A stretch of DNA of 36,625 nt from an uncultured Oscillospiraceae bacterium (GCA_900540295.1 UQFM01000011.1:1-36625), one strand, 5' to 3'; positions 1 through 6,842 are shown, counted from the first letter of the stretch. Translations and numbers: made by a program. Notes: generated by a model not told the origin, from the sequence alone.

Positions 1-47
1 GAGATACTGATCGGTCTCGTGGGCTCGGAGATGTGTATAAGAGACAG
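1..47 (+). other. Untrimmed Nextera (Tn5) i7 adapter
   Basis: These bases are synthetic. In order they are the end of the P7 flow-cell sequence (1-5), an 8-base index ACTGATCG (6-13), the Nextera read-2 primer segment (14-28) and the 19-base Tn5 mosaic end AGATGTGTATAAGAGACAG (29-47). The reverse complement of the same block ends the window at 36577-36625. Biological sequence starts at 48. Do not read this as a transposon end. Confidence 0.98.
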
Positions 48-93
48 TACAGGAAGTGATTCCAATGCACAATTAGCAGGAGGGTAAAATTTC

Positions 94-1116
94 TTGATTA
101 CAGGTTATATCAGCAGATATGTCATCCACATGGCAATCGCAGTTACCATTTATATACCATGCCGCCTGATATTCATCAAAAGAAAAAACAGAAAAGTACA
201 GCTCCGACACGAGTTATGGCTGCTGTTATTTTGGATTTTTGTAATCGGCATTCTATCACAAACAGTTTTTCCGAGAATACACATGGGAATAACTGATAGC
301 GGAAAATTTTATATAGATACATATTATCCGCCGCGAACCGCCCCGAACTTTATACCGTTTAAAACCCTTCGTTTATTTTGGGCAAACCGACATACTGTGG
401 GCTGGACATCGGTTTCTCTCTTAAATATACTTGGAAATCTTTTGCTGTTTATTCCGATTGGATTTCTGTTTCCGTTAGCTTTTCCAAAACGAAGCCAAAT
501 AAAATATGTTTTTTCCTACATGCTTATCGGCATTCTCGGTATAGAGTTTCTGCAATATTTTTGCGGCAGAGTCGCAGATATCGATGATGTATTCTTAAAT
601 ATGATTGGGATTTTACTCGGATATGGTATATTTACGATATATAAAACGAGGAGTGTATACAATATGAAACAAAAAATGTCTCGTAAATTTACAACCTTTT
701 TCGCAATTTTGCTGTTGGTTTCTGTACTCGTTACCAACCCATTACAAGTAACAGCTGCAACGCCGCCCAATTCGACTGCTGAACCATATTCACAAAACAA
801 ACCGGGAGAATGTTGGAATCTCGCTAATGATGGAGTCTATTGGTTTTCCGGTTATGCCAATCAAAGTGATTTATATTCAAACTATTATTTTACAGGTGCT
901 TCAAAGGTTGAAATATATGTTGAAAATCAACACGCCACAAAAGAATTAACTGTAAAACTGTTAAAACAACAAACCGGCGTTGACTTTTCAGTTTCTACTG
1001 AAAAAATCCCAGCAGGAGAATATAAGAAATGGTCAGTATCTATTGATAGTTCCAGAAATTATATTTTAAAATTTTATGCACCCAGCGATTTTGAGGGGTA
1101 CATATCCATTCCATAA
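94..1116 (+). CDS. VanZ-like membrane protein continuous with a secreted C-terminal domain
   Basis: Residues 1-185 look like a VanZ-family integral membrane protein: four to five hydrophobic helices (about 10-25, 42-60, 105-130, 138-155, 160-182) and polar loops with the PNFIPF and NLLLFIPIGFL segments usual in that family. VanZ proteins are linked to low-level teicoplanin resistance, but most family members are uncharacterised. The start is TTG at 94, chosen because a perfect AGGAGGG lies at 78-84 and no in-frame ATG comes before residue 13. Residue 191 is a Met that opens a classic signal peptide (MKQKMSRK, hydrophobic core, cut after VTAA about 222), followed by about 118 residues I do not recognise. 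VanZ proteins normally end near residue 180, so this is either a real fusion or two genes that lost the stop between them. The gene is clearly more AT-rich than cysK next door. The left end of the contig is only 46 biological bases away. Confidence 0.75.
   Translation: MITGYISRYVIHMAIAVTIYIPCRLIFIKRKNRKVQLRHELWLLLFWIFVIGILSQTVFPRIHMGITDSGKFYIDTYYPPRTAPNFIPFKTLRLFWANRHTVGWTSVSLLNILGNLLLFIPIGFLFPLAFPKRSQIKYVFSYMLIGILGIEFLQYFCGRVADIDDVFLNMIGILLGYGIFTIYKTRSVYNMKQKMSRKFTTFFAILLLVSVLVTNPLQVTAATPPNSTAEPYSQNKPGECWNLANDGVYWFSGYANQSDLYSNYYFTGASKVEIYVENQHATKELTVKLLKQQTGVDFSVSTEKIPAGEYKKWSVSIDSSRNYILKFYAPSDFEGYISIP
664..1116 (+). CDS. Putative secreted protein from internal in-frame start
   Basis: An ATG at 664, in frame with the VanZ-like gene, is preceded by GAGGAG (648-653) at a good distance of 10 bases. 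It would encode 150 residues: a signal peptide (basic MKQKMSRK, 18-residue hydrophobic core, small residues before TPPNST) and a mature domain of about 118 residues rich in Tyr, Ser and Lys with no family I recognise. The separate ribosome site and complete export signal suggest this part can be made alone, with translation of the upstream VanZ part simply running into it. Whether one protein, two, or both are made cannot be decided from the sequence. Confidence 0.42.
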   Translation: MKQKMSRKFTTFFAILLLVSVLVTNPLQVTAATPPNSTAEPYSQNKPGECWNLANDGVYWFSGYANQSDLYSNYYFTGASKVEIYVENQHATKELTVKLLKQQTGVDFSVSTEKIPAGEYKKWSVSIDSSRNYILKFYAPSDFEGYISIP

Positions 1117-1123
1117 AAAAGAC

Positions 1124-1152
1124 GCATCGGCAGAGATGATTTCTGCCGATGC
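1124..1152. terminator. Bidirectional terminator between VanZ-like gene and cysK
   Basis: Perfect 11-bp stem (1124-1134 with 1142-1152), 7-base loop, followed by ATTCTTTTTA on the plus strand and, read leftward, by a T-run opposite the A-tract 1114-1120. It serves the converging VanZ-like gene and cysK. Confidence 0.9.
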
Positions 1153-1159
1153 ATTCTTT

Positions 1160-2092
1160 TTATTCTTCAAATAACGGGGTTGAAAGATAACGTTCGCCTG
1201 TATCGGGCAAAATCGCAACAATCGTTTTGCCTGCGTTTTCGGGACGGCGGGCAAGCTCGGTTGCCGCATAAATCGCCGCGCCCGAAGAAATACCGACCAG
1301 CAATCCGTCGGAATGTGTCACCGCACGGCTGTAACGGAATGCCTCGTCATTCGGAACGGTGATGATTTCATCGTAAATCTCTGTATCCAAGGTTTCAGGT
1401 ACGAAGCCTGCGCCGATGCCCTGAATTTTATGCGCGCCGCTCTTGCCCTGCGACAGCATGGGAGAGGTTTCGGGCTCAACTGCAACGACCTTGATATCGG
1501 GATCCTGTTCCTTCAAATATTTGCCCGTGCCCGAAAGCGTACCGCCCGTGCCGACGCCTGCGACAAAAATATCGACCTTGCCATCGGTATCACGGTAAAT
1601 TTCAGGTCCTGTTGTCTCGTAGTGCGCCTTGGGATTCGCAGGGTTGACAAACTGCCCCGCAATAAAGCTGTTTTCGATTTCTTCGGCGAGTTCATTCGCC
1701 TTCGCAATCGCGCCCGCCATGCCCTTTGCGCCGTCGGTCAATACCAATTCCGCACCGTACGCTTTCATCAGCTTTCGGCGTTCTACGCTCATCGTTTCGG
1801 GCATGGTGATAATGATTTTATACCCGCGGATAGCCGCCACCGCGCAAAGACCGATGCCTGTATTGCCCGAAGTCGGCTCAATAATCGTGCTGTTCGGCTT
1901 TAATTTTCCGCTTTTTTCCGCTTCGTCAATAATCGCCTTGGCAACACGGTCTTTCACACTGCCTGCGGGATTAAAATACTCTAACTTCGCAAGCACCTTA
2001 GCCTGTAAATCGTTTTCCTTTTCGTAATTGGTCAGCTCTAAAAGCGGCGTACCGCCAATCAAATCTGTCAGGGATTTATAAATATTCGCCAT
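1160..2092 (-). CDS. cysK: Cysteine synthase A (O-acetylserine sulfhydrylase)
   Basis: PLP enzyme that makes cysteine from O-acetylserine and sulfide in the cytoplasm. Visible signatures are the PLP lysine K47 in GSVKDR, the substrate loop TSGNTG (74-79), the phosphate-binding GVGTGGT (179-185) and a SSGAA segment near residue 268. At 310 residues it is full length for CysK. The start is the ATG at 2092 behind AAGGAG. It lies 38 bases after metY and probably shares metY's transcript, so both sulfide-fixing routes (OAS to Cys, OAH to homocysteine) sit in one unit. CysM-like enzymes are the alternative, but the overall pattern fits CysK better. Confidence 0.96.
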   Translation of the reverse strand: MANIYKSLTDLIGGTPLLELTNYEKENDLQAKVLAKLEYFNPAGSVKDRVAKAIIDEAEKSGKLKPNSTIIEPTSGNTGIGLCAVAAIRGYKIIITMPETMSVERRKLMKAYGAELVLTDGAKGMAGAIAKANELAEEIENSFIAGQFVNPANPKAHYETTGPEIYRDTDGKVDIFVAGVGTGGTLSGTGKYLKEQDPDIKVVAVEPETSPMLSQGKSGAHKIQGIGAGFVPETLDTEIYDEIITVPNDEAFRYSRAVTHSDGLLVGISSGAAIYAATELARRPENAGKTIVAILPDTGERYLSTPLFEE

Positions 2093-2130
2093 TTTCGCTC
2101 TGCTCCTTATTCAAATACTTTGCGCACGGC

Positions 2131-3420
2131 TTATTCTGCCGCCGTACGGAATGCCTGCTCAAAATCCGCTAAAATATCATCAATATGCTCTGTGCCGATA
2201 GACAGCCGAATCGTGTTCGGCTTAATATTCTGCTCGGCAAGCTCCGCTTCGTTTAGCTGGCTGTGCGTGGTGGTCGCGGGGTGAATCACCAAGCTTTTCA
2301 CGTCCGCTACATTCGCAAGCAATGAAAAGATTTTTAAGCTGTCAATAAATTTATGCGCCTCTTTTTGCCCGCCTTTAATTTCAAAAGTAAAAATAGAGGC
2401 GCCGCCGTTCGGGAAATATTTCTCATACAGCGCGTGGTCGGGGTGGTCGGGCAATGACGGATGGTTCACCGTTTCAACCAACGGATGTTTGGCAAGGTAT
2501 TCCACAACTTTTTTTGTATTTTCTGCATGACGCTCTAAACGCAGGGAGAGGGTTTCCGTACCTTGCAGCAATAAGAATGCCGCAAACGGAGAAAGTGTCG
2601 CACCTGTGTCACGCAGTAAAATCGCGCGGATGTATGTGACAAATGCCGCCGCCCCTGCCGCATCGGCAAAGGATACACCGTGATAGCTCGGATTCGGGTC
2701 TGCAATCGGCGCGTATTTGCCCGATGCTTTCCAATCGAATTTGCCCGCTTCCACAATCACACCGCCGAGCGTTGTACCGTGCCCGCCGATGAATTTTGTT
2801 GCGGAGTGTACCACAATGTCCGCACCGTGTTCAATCGGACGGAACAGATAGGGCGTACCGAAGGTATTGTCCACCACCAGCGGCAAACCGTATCGGTGTG
2901 CCAGAGCGGCAAGTGCATCCACATCGGGAATATCGGAATTCGGATTGCCGAGTGTTTCAATATAGATGGCTTTGGTATTCGGCTGAATTGCGGCTTCAAC
3001 CTCTTCCAAATTGTGCACATCCACAAAAGTAGTTTTGACGCCGAACTGCGAAAGCGTATGCGCCAAAAGATTGTATGTGCCGCCGTAAATGGTCTTTTGC
3101 GCCACGATATGGTCGCCGTTTTGCGCCAACGCCTGCACAGTGTAAGTGATTGCCGCCGCACCCGACGCCACCGCCAACGCCGCCGCACCGCCTTCTAAAG
3201 CGGCAATACGCTTTTCAAAAACCTCTTGGGTGGAGTTGGTCAGTCTGCCGTAAATATTGCCTGCATCCGCAAGACTGAACCGCGCCGCCGCATGGGCGCT
3301 GTCGCGGAACACATAGGAAGTCGTTTGATAAATCGGCACGGCACGCGCGTCTGTCGCGGGGTCGGGGCTTTCCTGCCCCACATGCAGCTGTAAAGTTTCA
3401 AATTTATAAGAATCAGACAT
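2131..3420 (-). CDS. metY: O-acetylhomoserine sulfhydrylase (aminocarboxypropyltransferase)
   Basis: PLP enzyme of the Cys/Met metabolism family, making homocysteine from O-acetylhomoserine and sulfide. Visible are the N-terminal TLQLHVGQ segment, the GRLTNST loop, the VVDNTFGTPYL strand that contacts PLP, the PLP lysine K209 in SATKFIGGHGT, and a C-terminal SIGTEH. The 429-residue length is typical of MetY rather than the shorter MetB/MetC. An open frame extends upstream to a TTG at 3438, but that codon lies inside the Shine-Dalgarno GAAAGAGG, so I place the start at the ATG at 3420. The gene follows a short Cys-containing leader ORF (3462-3545) by 41 bases and precedes cysK by 38. Confidence 0.95.
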   Translation of the reverse strand: MSDSYKFETLQLHVGQESPDPATDARAVPIYQTTSYVFRDSAHAAARFSLADAGNIYGRLTNSTQEVFEKRIAALEGGAAALAVASGAAAITYTVQALAQNGDHIVAQKTIYGGTYNLLAHTLSQFGVKTTFVDVHNLEEVEAAIQPNTKAIYIETLGNPNSDIPDVDALAALAHRYGLPLVVDNTFGTPYLFRPIEHGADIVVHSATKFIGGHGTTLGGVIVEAGKFDWKASGKYAPIADPNPSYHGVSFADAAGAAAFVTYIRAILLRDTGATLSPFAAFLLLQGTETLSLRLERHAENTKKVVEYLAKHPLVETVNHPSLPDHPDHALYEKYFPNGGASIFTFEIKGGQKEAHKFIDSLKIFSLLANVADVKSLVIHPATTTHSQLNEAELAEQNIKPNTIRLSIGTEHIDDILADFEQAFRTAAE

Positions 3421-3461
3421 TTTGTATACCTCTTTCAAAATAAAAAATTTTTAACCGATTT

Positions 3462-3545
3462 TTAAAAACATATAGAAAGCAGTATACACATTCGGCTGTT
3501 ACGCCAGTTGCACTGTCGGATTTGAATTCTATCTCTGCTCGTCAT
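3462..3545 (-). CDS. Cys-containing leader peptide ORF upstream of metY
   Basis: A 27-codon ORF with an ideal Shine-Dalgarno (AAAGGAGG, 7 bases before its ATG) sits between a consensus promoter and metY. The peptide starts MTSRDRIQIRQCNW and ends in a hydrophobic tail with Cys at 12, 20 and 26: three Cys in 27 residues, next to two genes of sulfur assimilation. The ORF ends 41 bases before metY. The gap is AT-rich and lacks a GC-rich terminator hairpin, so if it regulates, it would more likely act by ribosome stalling or translational coupling than by classic attenuation. I recognise no family; function is inferred only from position and composition. Confidence 0.6.
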   Translation of the reverse strand: MTSRDRIQIRQCNWRNSRMCILLSICF

Positions 3546-3567
3546 GAAACAGCCTCCTTTGTCTGTA

Positions 3568-3595
3568 TATTTCCTATCGAATTGGTATGGAAATA
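3568..3595. promoter_or_regulatory. Inverted-repeat operator at the metY start site
   Basis: TATTTCC (3568-3574) and GGAAATA (3589-3595) form a perfect 7-bp inverted repeat with 14 bases between, running from the -10 box across the expected transcription start. A third half-site, GGAAATA, recurs 19 bases further on at 3608-3614 between the -35 and -10. The layout is that of a repressor site. A CymR/Rrf2-type cysteine regulator is the natural suspect, but that is inference. Confidence 0.5.
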
Positions 3596-3623
3596 CTATA
3601 ACACGTTGGAAATATCTTGTCAA
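3595..3623 (-). promoter_or_regulatory. Sigma-A promoter for leader-metY-cysK
   Basis: -35 TTGACA (3623-3618), 17-bp spacer, -10 TATAGT (3600-3595). Transcription would start near 3588, about 43 bases before the leader ORF. Confidence 0.82.
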
Positions 3624-3639
3624 GCAATTATTTTCGGAT

Positions 3640-3663
3640 GCAGGGACTTATTTTCATCCCTGC
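3640..3663 (-). terminator. Weak terminator/hairpin after the XRE gene
   Basis: GCAGGGA pairs with TCCCTGC (7 bp, 10-base loop) just past the stop of the XRE regulator and upstream of the metY promoter. There is no clear T-run, so termination is uncertain. Confidence 0.4.
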
Positions 3664-3699
3664 GCATTATATTCCCATATGCGGTAAAATTGCACAATC

Positions 3700-3936
3700 T
3701 TATTGTATGCGCGCTTCAATTTCACAAACGATGTCGCTCATTTTTACATTCAAAGCAAGCGCAAGACGGTAAAGCGTCTCTAAAGTCGGCTTACGTTCTC
3801 CGCGTTCAATTGCACTCAAATGTGTTCTGCCGATGTCCGCAAGTCCGCTCAACACCTCTTGCGTTATGCCTCTGCGCTTTCTGAAATCTGCGATTACATT
3901 GCCAACCAGCTGTGCATCTAAAGTCGGAATAAACAT
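3700..3936 (-). CDS. XRE-family helix-turn-helix regulator
   Basis: A 78-residue single-domain DNA-binding protein. Residues 10-66 form an HTH_3 (Cro/CI-like) fold: VIADFRKRRGITQEVLSGLA, then the recognition helix region IGRTHLSAIERGERKPTLETL, then LALALNVKMSDI. There is no sensor domain, so it may act as a small autonomous repressor. The ATG at 3936 is preceded by GAGGTGA. It is transcribed away from the TM2 gene, and the shared intergenic region carries paired ACATATGT palindromes that are good candidate operators. Its downstream neighbour is the metY promoter region, so a role there is also possible. Confidence 0.85.
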   Translation of the reverse strand: MFIPTLDAQLVGNVIADFRKRRGITQEVLSGLADIGRTHLSAIERGERKPTLETLYRLALALNVKMSDIVCEIEARIQ

Positions 3937-3981
3937 AAAATCACCTCAAGAATAGTGTATGTGACTTTTTCCGACTTTTTG

Positions 3982-4020
3982 AATACATATGTTGACAAAA
4001 TAATACATATGTGTTATTTT
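3982..4020 (+). promoter_or_regulatory. TM2-gene promoter with paired ACATATGT operators
   Basis: -35 TTGACA (3992-3997), 17-bp spacer, -10 TATTTT (4015-4020). The sequence AATACATATGT, with its palindromic core ACATATGT, occurs at 3982-3992 and again at 4002-4012, exactly 20 bp apart, so that both copies lie on one face of the helix around the -35 box. The divergent XRE gene is the obvious candidate binder. Confidence 0.55.
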
Positions 4021-4137
4021 TTATATATCATATACGTATGCACTTTCAGAGTACGGCGGTCATCCGACAAATTCCGTTACACCAAACCGACACGCACCGC
4101 AGTATCAAAAGGCATACAAAAAACAGGAGGAGAAATC

Positions 4138-4536
4138 ATGGAAAATCAACCAAATCCGACAGCCGCACCGACAGACACAAAATTCTGTCAGCACTGCGGT
4201 CAAAAAATCCCGAAAGACGCCGTGCTTTGCACCTTGTGCGGCAGAATGGTAGAAGACAAACAGCAGTCTGCCGCGCCGCAGGTTATTATTCACAACGACA
4301 ATAACAATGTGAACAGCAACGTCAATCAAGTCAACGCCGCGGTTGCAGGCAAAATGAAAAACAAATGGGTGGCTGTCGCACTCTGCTTTTTTCTCGGCGT
4401 ATTCGGTGCACACAAATTCTATGAAGGAAAAATCGGCATGGGCATATTATACCTGTTCACTTGCGGGCTGTTCGGTATCGGCACGATTATAGACTTTTTT
4501 GTGCTTTTGTTTAAACCGAATCCGTATTTGCCTTGA
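4138..4536 (+). CDS. Zinc-ribbon and TM2-domain membrane protein
   Basis: A 132-residue protein with an N-terminal zinc ribbon (CQHC 17-20 and CTLC 31-34), an Asn-rich linker (about 48-68), and a C-terminal TM2 domain: MKNKWVAVALCFFLGVFGAH, the short polar KFYEGKIGMGI turn, and a second helix ending near the C-terminus. TM2 proteins are small membrane proteins of unknown function. The start is ATG 4138 behind AGGAGGAG; the open frame extending upstream has no ribosome site. Transcription is probably from the promoter at 3992-4020. Confidence 0.85.
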   Translation: MENQPNPTAAPTDTKFCQHCGQKIPKDAVLCTLCGRMVEDKQQSAAPQVIIHNDNNNVNSNVNQVNAAVAGKMKNKWVAVALCFFLGVFGAHKFYEGKIGMGILYLFTCGLFGIGTIIDFFVLLFKPNPYLP

Positions 4537-4582
4537 AATCCCGCCGCAGTATAATTTGCCTGTGGCACACGGGTGGTGCACT

Positions 4583-5068
4583 GTGCATCGGCGCGCTTTT
4601 TTATTTATTTTTCCGAAAAGAAACCTATTTACACACCTTTCTGCAAACATATTTTCAATATGCACAACAGCCGCCGCACAAAGCGAGCAAAAGCTGACCG
4701 CCAATGTCGGCGACACACTGACCACCGAATCCTTGAAAATCACCTATACCGACTGTAAGGATTACACAGGCTACAGCCAATATTCCGCGCCGAAAAGCGG
4801 CAACAAAATTGTTTGCTTGAGCTTTTCGGTTGAAAATGTCGGCAGTACAGATCGGCATATCTCTTATTTTGATTTTGAATGCTATGCAGACGATGCCGCG
4901 GCTGAAGCGTACTATGCTGTAGATGACGGACTTTCTGCAACACTTTCCGCAGGCAGAAAAACAAGCGGCAATGTGTATTTTGAAGTTCCGAAAGATGCAC
5001 AAAGCATTGAAGTGGAATACGAAACTGATTTTTGGTCGGGCAACAAGGCAATCTTCGTGGTAAAATAA
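4583..5068 (+). CDS. DUF4352-like extracellular domain protein, start uncertain
   Basis: From about residue 38 the protein reads as a DUF4352-type immunoglobulin-like domain: LTANVGDTLTTESLKITYTD, KIVCLSFSVENVGS, then YFEVPKDAQSIEVEYETDFW and the C-terminal strand KAIFVVK. Such domains usually follow a lipoprotein signal or a membrane anchor. Here the upstream part is poor: there is no in-frame ATG, and the best start is GTG 4583 with a weak GGGTGG. The 37 residues before the domain have some hydrophobic character but no clean signal peptide. The gene may have lost its original N-terminus. It follows the TM2 gene by 46 bases and probably shares its transcript. Confidence 0.5.
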   Translation: MHRRAFLFIFPKRNLFTHLSANIFSICTTAAAQSEQKLTANVGDTLTTESLKITYTDCKDYTGYSQYSAPKSGNKIVCLSFSVENVGSTDRHISYFDFECYADDAAAEAYYAVDDGLSATLSAGRKTSGNVYFEVPKDAQSIEVEYETDFWSGNKAIFVVK

Positions 5069-5087
5069 GCGCGGACGCTTATTTTAC
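5060..5087 (+). terminator. Hairpin overlapping the stop of the DUF4352-like gene
   Basis: Perfect 12-bp stem (5060-5071 with 5076-5087) with a 4-base loop; the stop codon lies inside the left arm. It lacks a T-run, so it may stabilise the RNA end more than terminate. Confidence 0.5.
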
Positions 5088-5141
5088 CGCAGATTTTATG
5101 ACCCCTTGCCGCTCCCCTTTTTAATTCTGTCTACTATACCA

Positions 5142-5185
5142 AACCCGCCCGATATACAGATGGATTTCTGTATATCGGGCGGGTT
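5142..5185 (+). terminator. Strong intrinsic terminator
   Basis: Perfect 18-bp stem (5142-5159 with 5168-5185), 8-base loop, followed by AATCATTTTTA. It probably ends the TM2/DUF4352 transcript and faces the minus-strand corC gene. Confidence 0.8.
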
Positions 5186-5205
5186 AATCATTTTTACGGC
5201 TGTTT

Positions 5206-5268
5206 TTACTGCACTCTTGAGCCTGAAGCGGCTTGGAGAATCCTATGTGTGTCAACGGCAGTGATTTT
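5206..5268 (-). pseudogene. Dockerin C-terminal remnant
   Basis: Read leftward, these bases encode KITAVDTHRILQAASGSRVQ and a stop, matching the last dockerin repeat at 6957-7020 (KITAIDARWILQAASGSRV). The 28 bases at 5216-5243 are identical to 6967-6994. The remnant overlaps the last codons of the CorC gene in another frame, so a recombination event appears to have joined the two. Confidence 0.7.
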
Positions 5269-6505
5269 TTTTAACAAATAAAACTTCCTCTACCCGTTTT
5301 TCATTCATTTTCAATACCGTTATCTGATATTCCTTATACGAAAAAGAATCCTCTTTTTCCGGTACTCGCCCTAATGCATGCATAATCCACCCGTTTACTA
5401 TTCCCGACGGTGCCTCTTCGTCAGTGACCTCAATATTTAAAGCCTCAAATACCTTTTCAATATTTGCACTGCCTGCAACTAAAAATTCCGTATCCGATTT
5501 CCGTTCAATTTCTGCACTGACTTCATCATATTCGTCCCAAATTTCGCCTACAAGCTCTTCCAAAATATCTTCCAGCGTAATTATGCCCACAGTTCCGCCG
5601 TATTCATCTAAAACAACTGCGATGTGTATCTTTTTCTGCTGTAATTCTTTCAACAACACACCTATTTTTTTATTTTGCGGAACAAATAATGTCGGTCTGA
5701 TAATTGCAGATATCGATTTATCGGAATGATATACGTAATTGTAAAAATCTTTTTGATAGATTATCCCGACAATATGGTCTATTGTACCTTCAAATACGGG
5801 AATTCTTGAGTAAGCTGTGTCGGCAAAAACCGCAGCAATTTCTTCTTTTGTTGTTTCTGTGGAAACAGCGGCAATATCCACTCGCGGTGTTAATATATCC
5901 ACCGCTTCCTGTTCCGTAAATTCAAGCGCACTTCGGATAAGCATGTTTTCCTGCTCGTCGATACCGCCGTCCGCCTTTGCTTCTTCTACAATAGACAACA
6001 GTTCTTCTTCGGTAATACCGCTTTCATCTGCCGACTTAATCATCTTAGACAATAATTTTTTCCACTGCCGAAAAAGAAAGTTAAACGGCGTAAGCAGTAC
6101 CATAAGTATATTTAAGAACGGTGCGGAAAACATAGCGTACTTTTCCGGTGTCTCTTTTGCAATGCTTTTGGGCGTCACTTCTCCAAAAATCAAAACAACG
6201 ATTGTCGTTACAGCTGTGGATATACTCGGACCCATATCATTTCCCAACCATTTTACAAACAGCACCGTCGCTAAAGATGCACTTGCGATGTTTACAATGT
6301 TATTGCCAATGAGAATCGTTGACAACAGACTGTCGTAATTTTCAGATAACCGCAGAACTAATTTGGCTTTTTTGTTTCCCTTTTCCGCCATATTTTTTAT
6401 CCGAATCCTGTTTAATGATGAGAACGCTGTTTCTGTTGCCGAAAAATAAGCTGACATTATAATTCCTGCAACAACAACTATAATAGAAATGGTTTCGCTT
6501 TTCAT
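5252..6505 (-). CDS. CNNM/CorC-family membrane transporter with CBS pair
   Basis: A 417-residue protein of the HlyC/CorC (CNNM) family, linked to magnesium or other divalent-metal efflux. Domain order is a DUF21/CNNM membrane domain (about 1-175, with SATETAFSSLN and FGEVTPKSIAKE), a cytoplasmic CBS pair (about 195-320, with ILTPRVDI, YSRIPVFEG and VLDEYGGTVGIITLEDILEELVG), and a C-terminal CorC_HlyC domain (about 335-410, with APSGIVNGWIMHALGRVP). The start is ATG 6505 behind AAGAGGT. The last codons read into a dockerin remnant in another frame, so the natural C-terminus may have been replaced by a few residues. Upstream is a structured leader with a strong terminator, implying control by premature termination. 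Less GC-rich than the housekeeping genes to its right. Confidence 0.88.
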   Translation of the reverse strand: MKSETISIIVVVAGIIMSAYFSATETAFSSLNRIRIKNMAEKGNKKAKLVLRLSENYDSLLSTILIGNNIVNIASASLATVLFVKWLGNDMGPSISTAVTTIVVLIFGEVTPKSIAKETPEKYAMFSAPFLNILMVLLTPFNFLFRQWKKLLSKMIKSADESGITEEELLSIVEEAKADGGIDEQENMLIRSALEFTEQEAVDILTPRVDIAAVSTETTKEEIAAVFADTAYSRIPVFEGTIDHIVGIIYQKDFYNYVYHSDKSISAIIRPTLFVPQNKKIGVLLKELQQKKIHIAVVLDEYGGTVGIITLEDILEELVGEIWDEYDEVSAEIERKSDTEFLVAGSANIEKVFEALNIEVTDEEAPSGIVNGWIMHALGRVPEKEDSFSYKEYQITVLKMNEKRVEEVLFVKKNHCR

Positions 6506-6605
6506 GTTTTACCTCTTATACTTCTATAAATATATAATCTATTTTTTCTTACCGCATCGTAGTCTATATACGGTTAGTTTTCTACTTATTAAAAAACAGA
6601 ACAAA

Positions 6606-6643
6606 AAGCATAGCTATGTGCAGTTTTGCACATAACCATGCTT
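6606..6643 (-). terminator. Leader terminator ahead of the CorC gene
   Basis: 17-bp stem (6606-6622 with 6627-6643, two G-U pairs in the transcribed strand), 4-base loop, followed by TTTTTGTTCTGTTTTTT in the RNA direction. It lies about 100 bases before the CorC start and about 165 after the predicted transcription start, the normal position of a riboswitch expression platform. Confidence 0.88.
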
Positions 6644-6807
6644 AAATACGGTTAAATCTGAAATTGAATTCGCCTCACTGTCTGAGCCGACGTCCACCTT
6701 TTCCCCTCCAAAACAGACTGATCTGCATGTATTATACCTCATCTGCGAAGCATATAAGTGCGCGGCAGACGTGATACAATGTTTCTTTGATTTTGCAAGT
6801 GTTTCGT
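6644..6807 (-). ncRNA. Candidate structured leader (riboswitch-like) of the CorC gene
   Basis: About 160 bases between a consensus promoter and an intrinsic terminator, with no ORF. Possible helices include CGTCTGC/GCAGATG (6765-6771 with 6740-6746), GTCTG/CAGAC (6714-6718 with 6680-6684) and TTCGC/GCGAA (6745-6749 with 6669-6673); the first and third overlap and would exclude each other. A purine-rich stretch, GGAGGGGAAAAGGTGGACG, sits inside the GTCTG helix. I looked for and did not find the signature bases of the M-box, yybP-ykoY manganese, NiCo, T-box, c-di-AMP or fluoride classes. The class is therefore unknown to me. Confidence 0.5.
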
Positions 6808-6813
6808 GAGGTT

Positions 6814-6842
6814 ATTATAACATATACTCTGACAAAAGGCAA
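6814..6842 (-). promoter_or_regulatory. Promoter of the CorC leader
   Basis: -35 TTGCCT (6842-6837), 17-bp spacer, -10 TATAAT (6819-6814); start of transcription near 6807. The remaining bases up to 6956 hold nothing I recognise. Confidence 0.68.

Noticed and set aside
6606..6842. M-box or T-box in the CorC leader
   Set aside because: The segment GATGAGG and an AGGTGGAC stretch look faintly like parts of these, but the ordered landmarks (CTGCTGCC, AATGCAG, GCTAAAGCT for M-box; specifier loop and GGGTGG-ACCGCG for T-box) are missing.
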